Assembly: GCA_905200265.1 (NCBI GenBank)
Contig: CAJKJS010000119.1
Location: 1-5,432, forward strand
Direction of reading: 5' to 3'
DNA from: an uncultured Oscillospiraceae bacterium
GTDB taxonomy: Bacteria > Bacillota > Clostridia > Oscillospirales > Acutalibacteraceae
Length of the DNA stretch: 5,432 nucleotides
Shown: one piece after another, positions 1 through 5,432 of the stretch
Layout: the number at the start of each line of letters is the position of its first letter
How positions within the stretch are numbered: the first letter of the stretch is position 1
The notes under the pieces: model-generated
Told to the model about the DNA's origin: nothing
What the model saw: the letters and a program-made list of their open reading frames with translations, nothing else
Database searches by the model: none
Translations under genes and position numbers: made by a program

Positions 1-1227
1 ATTGAAGCGAACCCCCAGTATCAGGATGCTTCTCTGTTGGAACGTTTTGTGGAACCGGAACGCGTTATTATGTTCCGTGTACCGTGGGTGGACGACAACG
101 GTAAAGTGCAGGTCAACCGCGGGTTCCGCGTACAGTTTAACTCCGCCATCGGTCCTTACAAAGGCGGCCTTCGCTTCCATCCTTCTGTAAACCTCTCGAT
201 TTTGAAATTCCTGGGCTTTGAACAGATTTTGAAAAACAGCCTGACCGGCCTGCCCATTGGCGGCGGCAAAGGCGGCAGCGATTTTGACCCCAAGGGTAAA
301 TCCGACCGCGAAGTCATGGCTTTCTGCCAGAGCTTTATGACGGAACTGTACCGTCACATCGGCCCCGATACGGACGTTCCCGCTGGTGATATTGGTGTAG
401 GCGGCCGTGAGATCGGTTACATGTTTGGCCAGTATAAGCGCATCCGCGACGCGTACGAAGGCGTGCTGACCGGTAAGGGCCTGACCTGGGGCGGTTCCCT
501 GGTGCGTACGGAAGCAACCGGTTACGGCCTGCTGTACTTCTGCAACGCCATGATGAAGAAAAATGGTTATTCCCTGGAAGGCAAGACCGCTGTCATCTCC
601 GGCGCTGGTAACGTAGCCATTTACGCCTGCCAGAAGGCCAACCAGCTGGGCATGAAAGTTGTTACCATGTCGGATTCCAACGGCTGGATCTATGATTCGG
701 AAGGCATCGACCTGGCTGCTATCAAAGAAATCAAAGAAGTGAAGCGTCAGCGCCTGACCGAATACACGAAGTATCGTCCTAATGCCGAATATCACGAAGG
801 CCGCGGCGTGTGGTCCGTAAAGTGTGATGTGGCTCTCCCTTGCGCTACGCAGAACGAACTGCATCTGGAAGACGCCAAACAGCTGGTAGCCAATGGTTGC
901 CTGGCTGTGTGCGAAGGCGCCAACATGCCCACCACGCTGGAAGCTACCGAGTATCTGCTGGAACATGGCGTTCTGTTTGCTCCGGGTAAAGCCAGCAATG
1001 CCGGCGGCGTAGCTACTTCTGCTCTGGAAATGAGCCAGAACAGCATGCGCATGGGCTGGAGCTTTGAAGAAGTCGACCAGAAGCTGCAGAGCATTATGGA
1101 AAACATCTTCAAGATGTGCGACGAAGCTTCGGAAAAATATGGGTATCCGAAGAACTATGTCATGGGCGCCAACATCGCCGGTTTCGTTAAAGTGGCCGAT
1201 GCTATGCTCGCACAGGGTGTTTGCTAA
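1..1227 (+). CDS. gdhA: NADP-dependent glutamate dehydrogenase, 5' end cut off by the window edge
   Basis: This cytoplasmic enzyme catalyses reductive amination of 2-oxoglutarate with ammonium to L-glutamate, the low-affinity route of ammonium assimilation (EC 1.4.1.4). The frame is open from base 1 and gives 408 residues ending in TAA at 1225-1227. Alignment from memory to the 447-residue E. coli GdhA starts near residue 39, so about 38 residues lie outside the window; the TTG at 37 is internal, not a start. Visible family features, numbered from base 1, are the substrate-binding stretch GPYKGGLRFHPSVN (51-64), the glycine-rich GGGKGG with the catalytic-type lysine K90, VPAGDIGVGGRE with the catalytic-type aspartate D130, the Rossmann loop GAGNVA (201-206), ALPCATQNEL (278-287) and the C-terminal ANIAGFVKVADAML. 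After the second Rossmann strand it reads SDSNG, like NADP-using E. coli GdhA (SDSSG), unlike the NAD enzyme of Clostridium symbiosum. Glu is nearly always GAA and Leu mostly CTG, which suggests high expression. NADP preference is inference; the family call is very firm. Confidence 0.97.
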   Translation: MEANPQYQDASLLERFVEPERVIMFRVPWVDDNGKVQVNRGFRVQFNSAIGPYKGGLRFHPSVNLSILKFLGFEQILKNSLTGLPIGGGKGGSDFDPKGKSDREVMAFCQSFMTELYRHIGPDTDVPAGDIGVGGREIGYMFGQYKRIRDAYEGVLTGKGLTWGGSLVRTEATGYGLLYFCNAMMKKNGYSLEGKTAVISGAGNVAIYACQKANQLGMKVVTMSDSNGWIYDSEGIDLAAIKEIKEVKRQRLTEYTKYRPNAEYHEGRGVWSVKCDVALPCATQNELHLEDAKQLVANGCLAVCEGANMPTTLEATEYLLEHGVLFAPGKASNAGGVATSALEMSQNSMRMGWSFEEVDQKLQSIMENIFKMCDEASEKYGYPKNYVMGANIAGFVKVADAMLAQGVC

Positions 1228-1250
1228 TCATTCTTTGATCCTTCTTTATA

Positions 1251-1286
1251 AAAAAGACCTCCGAACTCTGTTTCGGGGGTCTTTTT
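1251..1286 (+). terminator. Intrinsic terminator of gdhA, potentially bidirectional
   Basis: The arms AAAAAGACCTCCGAA (1251-1265) and TTCGGGGGTCTTTTT (1272-1286) pair over 15 bases with a single G-U wobble, closing a six-base loop (1266-1271). The plus-strand arm ends in a run of five T, 24 bases after the gdhA stop. The left arm begins with an A run, so the minus-strand transcript also has a T run after the hairpin and the element could stop read-through from the facing unit. Confidence 0.88.
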
Positions 1287-1296
1287 ATATTCGCCC

Positions 1297-1328
1297 AAAA
1301 AAAGGAAAGCCATTTTACACCGCTTTCC
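1297..1328 (-). terminator. Intrinsic terminator of the mreB-ending minus-strand unit
   Basis: Read on the minus strand, GGAAAGC (1328-1322) pairs perfectly with GCTTTCC (1310-1304) around an 11-base loop, followed directly by seven T (1303-1297). Upstream A residues can extend the stem across the T run with one bulged base. It starts 15 bases after the mreB stop codon, a normal distance for an intrinsic terminator, and marks the end of the minus-strand operon. Confidence 0.82.
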
Positions 1329-1343
1329 CTTTTCCTTTTATTT

Positions 1344-2369
1344 TTAATACGTGGCCGACAGCGGGTTCAAAATCCCATACTGTTTATTTTCCATATCGTC
1401 GATAAACTTCGTGGCCTTCCCTGCACCGGTTACCACACAGTTTTCCGGTTCTTCCGACTCAATCACCGGAATACGGGTCTTTTTACGCAAAAGCGTAGCA
1501 AAACCGCGCAGCCGGGCCGAACCACCGGTCAGGTACATACCGTCTTCGTACACATCGCTCATCAGTTCCGGCGGCGTGGATTCCAACGTATTCTGCACAG
1601 CCTGAACGATTTCCATGGCCGGTTCCAACAGGGCTTCCAGCATTTCTTCCCCGGTTATATCCACCCACTGGGGCAAACCGCTCAACGCATTACGGCCCTT
1701 TACCCGACAGGTAAGCGTTTCCTCCTGGGGATATACACAGCCCGCTTCCATTTTGGCTTGTTCCGCCATCCGTTTGCCAATGATCAGGTTATATTTCCGG
1801 CGCACATACCGGATAATATGATCATCAAATACATCCCCGGCCGTTTTAATCGACTGGGAAACCGCCACACCCGACAGGGACATGACCGCCATATCCGTCG
1901 TACCGCAGCCAATATCGACGACAAACACGCCGTGGGGTTTGGCAATATCCACCCCGGCCCCAATGGCTGCCGCTACAGGTTCTTCAATTAGACAAATCCG
2001 GCGCACACCGGTGGAACTGATGGCATCGACCACCGCGCGCTTTTCCACTTCGGTAATCACACAAGGCACGCTGACTACCACACGGGGCATAAATACCGCG
2101 CTGCCCCCGATTTTTTTCATGTAAACCGACAGCATGTTTTGGGCTAAATCATAATCCGAAATAACCCCGTTGACCAGCGGCCGTACGACCTGAACCCGGT
2201 CACAAGTGCGCCCCACCATTTTATACGCTTCTTGTCCCGTGGCTACCATTTCTTCGGAATCCAAATCAATAGCCGCCACAGACGGTTCACTGAGGATAAT
2301 TCCTTTATTGCGCAAATATATCCGCACGTTCGCGGTACCCAAATCGATCCCAATATCCGTTCCTGGCAT
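1344..2369 (-). CDS. mreB: MreB/Mbl-family actin-like rod-shape-determining protein
   Basis: Bacterial actin homologue that forms membrane-bound ATP-dependent filaments and guides lateral cell-wall synthesis. With the start chosen here it has 341 residues, normal for the family (about 330-350). Actin-fold motifs are all present: phosphate-1 IGIDLGTANV (6-15, D9), LIEEPVAAAIGAG (127-139), phosphate-2 VVDIGCGTTD (150-159, D152), AGDVFDDHII and YNLIIGKRMAE (177-203), GLPQWVDITGEE (231-242), STPPEL (264-269) and adenosine loop LTGGSARLRG (280-289). GSAVFMPRV (89-97) sits where the hydrophobic membrane-insertion loop lies; there is no N-terminal amphipathic helix, as in Gram-positive MreB. TANV, GTTD and AIGAG are closer to B. 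subtilis Mbl than to its MreB. Two loops depart from consensus (GCG for GGG, GGS for GGG). The ATG at 2369 was chosen because AAAAGGAGG ends 9 bases before it, whereas that site abuts the ATG at 2378. No mreC or mreD follows; a terminator does. Family certain, MreB versus Mbl open. Confidence 0.95.
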   Translation of the reverse strand: MPGTDIGIDLGTANVRIYLRNKGIILSEPSVAAIDLDSEEMVATGQEAYKMVGRTCDRVQVVRPLVNGVISDYDLAQNMLSVYMKKIGGSAVFMPRVVVSVPCVITEVEKRAVVDAISSTGVRRICLIEEPVAAAIGAGVDIAKPHGVFVVDIGCGTTDMAVMSLSGVAVSQSIKTAGDVFDDHIIRYVRRKYNLIIGKRMAEQAKMEAGCVYPQEETLTCRVKGRNALSGLPQWVDITGEEMLEALLEPAMEIVQAVQNTLESTPPELMSDVYEDGMYLTGGSARLRGFATLLRKKTRIPVIESEEPENCVVTGAGKATKFIDDMENKQYGILNPLSATY

Positions 2370-2378
2370 GATCGACAT

Positions 2379-2387
2379 CCTCCTTTT
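2379..2387 (-). promoter_or_regulatory. Shine-Dalgarno site that fixes the mreB start
   Basis: The minus strand reads AAAAGGAGG at 2387-2379, a near-perfect match to the 16S 3' end. The ATG at 2378 touches its last G, leaving no spacer, while the ATG at 2369 is 9 bases further on. The second ATG is therefore the likely initiation codon, and the protein begins MPGTDIGIDLG. Confidence 0.85.
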
Positions 2388-2404
2388 CAGTCCTTATGAT
2401 TAGT

Positions 2405-2433
2405 ATTATAGTATACGCCCCGGCTGATTGCAA
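2405..2433 (-). promoter_or_regulatory. Probable sigma-A-type promoter for mreB inside the 3' end of comF
   Basis: On the minus strand TTGCAA (2433-2428, four of six matches to TTGACA) is followed after exactly 17 bases by a consensus TATAAT (2410-2405). The predicted start of transcription near 2398 leaves a leader of about 29 bases before the mreB ATG, with the strong ribosome binding site inside it. The -10 box overlaps the comF stop codon. This is a prediction from sequence alone. Confidence 0.6.
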
Positions 2434-3095
2434 CCGCGAATCGCCGCCACTACCCCGGTGACATGGTCGGCTCCATTTTTCCAAAGCACGGACGCTGCTT
2501 CCTGCATGGTACTTCCCGTTGTTAAAATATCATCGACTAGCAAAATCCGTTTTCCCGTTATTTCTCCCTGTGCTTCATACACGCCCTTTACATTGAGAAG
2601 CCTTTCCTTTTTGGAAAGTTCATGTTGGGTTTTATTATCCTTCTTTTTTAGGAGAAGCGGCGAAGCAGGCCGCTTCCATACTTTCCCCATACGCCGGGCC
2701 AATAGTTCCGACTGATCATATCCCCGCTGTTTTTTGCGCTGCAGTGAAACAGGAATCCACGTGATCACCGTCTGTTCTTCCCGCAAAAAAGATAAAGTCC
2801 CCGCCATCACATCGCCAAAAAAACGGTATAGATCGGGCCGGTTATAAAATTTGTAACGAAGAAACGCCGCACGGACCTGGTCCTGATAAAAGAATGGGGC
2901 ATACACATGAAAGGGCTGGTTCTCTACTTGCAGCCTTACTTCTTTACGTCCTATGTGTACTTTCTTTTCGCAATCTTCGCAAACACGCCGGGGCATTTTC
3001 AGTTTACATCCGCAAAACGGACAGGATAGCGGGAACAGAACATGCCATACACTTTCCCATCGAGCGAGCGGCCATATCCAATTGGAATCAGGCAC
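2406..3095 (-). CDS. comF: ComF-family phosphoribosyltransferase-fold protein (competence/DNA-processing)
   Basis: ComF/GntX family protein: an N-terminal zinc finger joined to a phosphoribosyltransferase (type I PRTase) fold. In naturally competent bacteria ComF is needed to process incoming single-stranded DNA in the cytoplasm, with helicase and recombination partners. At 229 residues it has the usual length. Visible features, numbered from the chosen start, are four zinc-ligand cysteines in CPFCGC (25-30) and CEDC (39-42), YKFYNRPDLYRFFG (81-94), PVSLQRKKQRGYDQSELLA (115-133), TQHELSKKER (156-165) and the PRPP loop ILLVDDILTTGST (184-196). The GTG at 3095 was preferred over the GTG at 3104 because GGGGGTGA lies just upstream with good spacing, while the upstream GTG is part of that site. 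The start overlaps the recD2 stop by 8 bases, so the two are probably translationally coupled. Whether this organism takes up DNA cannot be told from this gene alone. Confidence 0.93.
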   Translation of the reverse strand: MPDSNWIWPLARWESVWHVLFPLSCPFCGCKLKMPRRVCEDCEKKVHIGRKEVRLQVENQPFHVYAPFFYQDQVRAAFLRYKFYNRPDLYRFFGDVMAGTLSFLREEQTVITWIPVSLQRKKQRGYDQSELLARRMGKVWKRPASPLLLKKKDNKTQHELSKKERLLNVKGVYEAQGEITGKRILLVDDILTTGSTMQEAASVLWKNGADHVTGVVAAIRGCNQPGRIL

Positions 3096-5301
3096 GCTTT
3101 TCACCCCCTGTCAAAAACAGACACAAGGCCGAATACCGTCGGGTTTTCCGGTCATTTTCCACCATTTGATACACACATTCCTTTTCCCCGACCAAAATAA
3201 GCAGCTCTTTCGCCCGAGTAATGGCTGTATATAGGAGGTTCCTATAGGAAAGCTGTTTCGGACCCGGGAACATGGGGATAATCACCGCCGGGAATTCGTT
3301 CCCCTGGCTTTTGTGAATCGTCATGGCATAGGCCAGCTCCAATTCACCGGCTTCTTCCATATCATACAGCACTTCTTTATCGTCGATCATAACGGTAAGA
3401 GAACCCGCTTTTTTATCAACACAAGTCAGGATTCCCACGTCCCCGTTAAAAATGCCCTCGCCAGTGGTACCATCTTCCTTACTCCAAGGCAAATCATAAT
3501 CATTTTTAATCTGCATGACTTTATCGCCTTCCCGCAAGATGGTCCCGTCAATTTTTACTTCGTTTTTGCCCCGTTCCGGGGGGTTGAGCACTTCTTGCAG
3601 CCGCCGGTTCATTTCGAATGTACCCAGTTCCCCTTTGCGACCCGGGCACAGCACCTGGATATCCTGCCAAATGGTATAATCATAGCTTTTGGGGAGCCTG
3701 CGCACACACAGATCGACTATGGTGCGGGCAATCTGGCCGGCCTCATAAAAAGGCAGATAGAAAAAGTCGCTGTCATGGCGCGTGAGTTCCGGCATACCTC
3801 CCCCAATAATGCGGTGGGCATTGGTTACAATCAAACTTTGCATCGACTGACGGAAAATCTGTTTCAGCTGTACGGTGGGAAACAGTTCACTGGCAATCAG
3901 ATCCCCCAGCACATTACCGGCCCCCACGGACGGGAGCTGTTCGCTGTCCCCCACTAAAATGACCCGGCATCCCATGGGAATCGCTTTCAGCAGTGCTGCA
4001 AATAACAGGCTGTCCACCATGGAAAGTTCGTCCACAATCACCGCATCACATTCCAAAGGATCATTTTCATTACGCATAAAGACCGGCCGGTCCTGGGAAT
4101 CCCAGGCAACCTGCAACAGCCGGTGAATGGTTTTCGCCTCTTCCCCGGTGACTTCTGACATACGTTTAGCCGCCCGCCCCGTTGGTGCTGCCAAAAAGAC
4201 CGTTTGACCGCAACTTTTCAAAATACGGATCACGGCGTTGAGCGTTGTGGTTTTACCGGTACCAGGTCCCCCTGTGAGAATGAGCAGCCCATTCTGCAAA
4301 GCCAGACGAATGGCTTCCTTTTGTTCGGCAGCGTATGTAATCCCGTTTTCTTTTTCAATCTGTTCAATGGAACGGTTGGCATCAGTCAAGGGGGCGGGTG
4401 GCATATCCATCATAACCTGTAAACGCTGCGCCGTATACCATTCCGCTTCAAAATACGCCGGCAAAAAAACAGCCTGCATATGTCCAATGTCCACTTCCTG
4501 CAAGTCCCCGCAGGAAAGCAGTTCATTCAGGCCCGCTTCGGCCGTTTCCAGTTCAACCCCCAACATACGGGCCGCCGCTGGAAGTAATTTTTCCCGTGGC
4601 AAACAAGTATGACCGTTCCCGGTATTATGGCGCAGTACATACAGTACCCCAGCTTGTACACGGCACGCCGCATCGTCCGGTGTGTTCATTTGGTGGGCAA
4701 TCTGATCGGCCCGGGCGAAATCCACCGACAACTCCTGGCAACACAAGCAGTATGGGTCCTGTTCAATTTTTTCCCGGGCGTGGCTACCGAACAGCCGGTA
4801 GATGCGTACGGCCTCTTCGGCGCTCATTCCGTAGCGCGCCAAATACGCCATCATTTCGCGAATGCCACACACTTTTTGAAAGGCTTCACTGAGTTTACCG
4901 GCTTTTTCCCGGGAAATCCCCCGAATGGTAGCCAGGCGTTCCGGCTCGTTTTCCAATACATCCAATACATTTTCGCCAAAAGCATCCACCAGGCGCGTCG
5001 CCAAAGATGGGCCAATTCCTTTGACAGCGCCTGACGATAAGTATTTGAGCATGGCGGCGGCAGTAGCCGGTTTGGAGCGTTCACAAACTTCGGCTTTGAA
5101 CTGTGGCCCAAAATTCGGGTGGTGCCCCCATGTTCCCACCACGTGCAGTTCTTCCCCCACACTCAAAAACGGCATGCATCCAACCACCGTGACCAATTCC
5201 TGACCATTATTGATTTCCAGTACGGTGTACTGATTTTTTTCATTGCGATATACGATCTGTTCGACCGTACCATTCATTTCAAACAGGATTTTTTCCGGCA
5301 T
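3088..5301 (-). CDS. recD2: RecD2-type ATP-dependent 5'-to-3' DNA helicase
   Basis: SF1B helicase of the RecD2 (YrrC) family, found in bacteria without RecBCD and involved in DNA repair, fork stability and recombination. The 737 residues match the family's size. In order: N-terminal OB-like domain (about 11-75; GTVEQIVYRN and HPNFGPQFKAE are typical), helix-hairpin-helix region (GIGPSLA at 95-101, then a second around 125-140), then the helicase core with Walker A GGPGTGKTTT (344-353, K350), motif Ia APTGRAAKRM (372-381), Walker B VDELSM (423-428), motif III VGDSEQLPSVG (450-460), LKQIFRQ (479-485), motif VI region YAMTIHKSQGNEFP (658-671) and RNLLYTAITRAK (687-698, R696). All motifs are intact. 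Two starts are possible. ATG 5319 has AGGA 9 bases upstream. ATG 5301 has GGGGG 7 bases upstream and keeps its ribosome site inside the transcript predicted from the promoter at 5337-5365; it is chosen here, but the longer 743-residue form cannot be excluded. First clear gene of the recD2-comF-mreB unit. Confidence 0.96.
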   Translation of the reverse strand: MPEKILFEMNGTVEQIVYRNEKNQYTVLEINNGQELVTVVGCMPFLSVGEELHVVGTWGHHPNFGPQFKAEVCERSKPATAAAMLKYLSSGAVKGIGPSLATRLVDAFGENVLDVLENEPERLATIRGISREKAGKLSEAFQKVCGIREMMAYLARYGMSAEEAVRIYRLFGSHAREKIEQDPYCLCCQELSVDFARADQIAHQMNTPDDAACRVQAGVLYVLRHNTGNGHTCLPREKLLPAAARMLGVELETAEAGLNELLSCGDLQEVDIGHMQAVFLPAYFEAEWYTAQRLQVMMDMPPAPLTDANRSIEQIEKENGITYAAEQKEAIRLALQNGLLILTGGPGTGKTTTLNAVIRILKSCGQTVFLAAPTGRAAKRMSEVTGEEAKTIHRLLQVAWDSQDRPVFMRNENDPLECDAVIVDELSMVDSLLFAALLKAIPMGCRVILVGDSEQLPSVGAGNVLGDLIASELFPTVQLKQIFRQSMQSLIVTNAHRIIGGGMPELTRHDSDFFYLPFYEAGQIARTIVDLCVRRLPKSYDYTIWQDIQVLCPGRKGELGTFEMNRRLQEVLNPPERGKNEVKIDGTILREGDKVMQIKNDYDLPWSKEDGTTGEGIFNGDVGILTCVDKKAGSLTVMIDDKEVLYDMEEAGELELAYAMTIHKSQGNEFPAVIIPMFPGPKQLSYRNLLYTAITRAKELLILVGEKECVYQMVENDRKTRRYSALCLFLTGGEKRA
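3101..3108 (-). promoter_or_regulatory. Shine-Dalgarno site of comF inside the recD2 coding end
   Basis: GGGGGTGA (3108-3101, minus strand) can pair with all eight bases of the 16S tail UCACCUCC if one G-U wobble is allowed. It lies 5 bases before the GTG at 3095 (8 bases if counted from the end of the G run). It uses codons of the recD2 C-terminus, so recD2 translation passes through it, which supports coupling. Confidence 0.65.
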
Positions 5302-5334
5302 GCCAGCGCCCCCGAACATAGTTTCTTTTCCTGT

Positions 5335-5432
5335 TTAGTATACCTGATTTTTCCCGGGATTGCAATTTGATTCTTCACAGCTGCATAAGCTGGCCACTTC
5401 ATCCGGTGTGACGACTCGACAAACCGGAAAAT
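5335..5432 (-). CDS. Possible C-terminal end of an unidentified minus-strand protein
   Basis: A minus-strand frame enters from the window edge (first full codon 5430-5428) and runs 31 codons to a TAA at 5337-5335. The residues include CRVVTPDEVASLCSCEES, with four cysteines in the last 31. The stop lies 33 bases before the chosen recD2 start, a typical within-operon spacing, and falls in the predicted -10 box exactly as the comF stop does in the mreB promoter. Against it, another minus-strand frame is also open across this stretch, and 31 codons is too short for codon statistics. I do not recognise the family. Confidence 0.33.
   Translation of the reverse strand, partial: FPVCRVVTPDEVASLCSCEESNCNPGKNQVY
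5337..5365 (-). promoter_or_regulatory. Probable sigma-A-type promoter for the recD2-comF-mreB unit
   Basis: On the minus strand TTGCAA (5365-5360, four of six to TTGACA) and TATACT (5342-5337, five of six to TATAAT) are separated by exactly 17 bases. Transcription would start near 5330, giving a leader of about 29 bases to the ATG at 5301 but only about 11 to the ATG at 5319. The layout is the same as the promoter predicted before mreB. No operator could be recognised with confidence. Confidence 0.5.

Noticed and set aside
792..1112. A 106-codon minus-strand frame within gdhA
   Set aside because: It is the shadow of the strongly biased gdhA coding strand and its translation is unlike any known family.
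1064..1405. A 113-codon plus-strand frame running from the gdhA end over both terminators
   Set aside because: It is out of frame with conserved gdhA residues, crosses two hairpins, and its tail is low-complexity translation of the intergenic gap.
2376..2378. ATG at 2378 as the mreB start
   Set aside because: It directly follows the last G of AAAAGGAGG with no spacer, whereas the ATG at 2369 has a 9-base spacer.
3313..3957. A 214-codon open frame on the plus strand, antisense to recD2
   Set aside because: It lies wholly inside recD2, whose helicase motifs are intact. Its translation shows no recognisable domain, and long antisense frames are common opposite codon-biased genes.
5352..5359. 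Palindrome TCCCGGGA between the -35 and -10 boxes of the recD2 promoter as an operator
   Set aside because: An 8-base palindrome is expected by chance, no second copy occurs at the mreB promoter, and it matches no regulator site I know.
5378..5392. Short inverted repeat CAGCT/AGCTG as a terminator or operator
   Set aside because: There are only five pairs and no T run follows on either strand.
1..5432. Mobile element, CRISPR array, tRNA/rRNA, riboswitch or defence system
   Set aside because: No terminal repeats, spaced repeats, transposase or integrase motifs, cloverleaf or conserved leader structure were seen, and nearly all of the window is explained by four housekeeping-type genes.

Overview
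This is an ordinary chromosomal stretch from a bacterium, with two converging transcription units. The best guess at the host is a Bacillota member, possibly a Negativicutes-type diderm. Reasons are mid-range base composition, strong purine-rich ribosome binding sites, a Gram-positive-type MreB/Mbl protein without an N-terminal amphipathic helix, a RecD2 helicase of the AddAB-type (non-RecBCD) lineage, and a glutamate dehydrogenase of the E. coli GdhA type. The class-level placement is inference and not firm.

Layout. Positions 1-1227 (+) hold glutamate dehydrogenase (gdhA), which lacks only about its first 38 residues because the window begins inside the gene. Positions 1228-1343 are a convergent intergenic gap with two intrinsic terminators, one placed for gdhA (also usable in reverse) and one for the minus-strand unit. 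From 5301 down to 1344 (-) lies a compact series: recD2 (DNA helicase), comF (phosphoribosyltransferase-fold competence protein, overlapping the end of recD2 by 8 bases) and an mreB/mbl-family cytoskeletal gene. Positions 5302-5432 hold a likely recD2 promoter and, with low confidence, the last 31 codons of another minus-strand gene.

How the genes relate. gdhA makes glutamate from ammonium and 2-oxoglutarate and is unrelated to the facing unit. recD2 and comF are translationally coupled and both concern DNA handling (repair/recombination and DNA uptake). mreB probably reads through from them but also seems to have its own sigma-A-type promoter inside the 3' end of comF. That promoter and the recD2 promoter have the same layout: TTGCAA, a 17-base spacer, then TATAAT or TATACT, with the preceding stop codon overlapping the -10 box.

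I found no mobile element, CRISPR array, RNA gene, defence system or convincing new system. The points worth a second look are small: the promoter pair, departures from consensus in the MreB nucleotide-binding loops, and three start codons that differ from the longest open frames.
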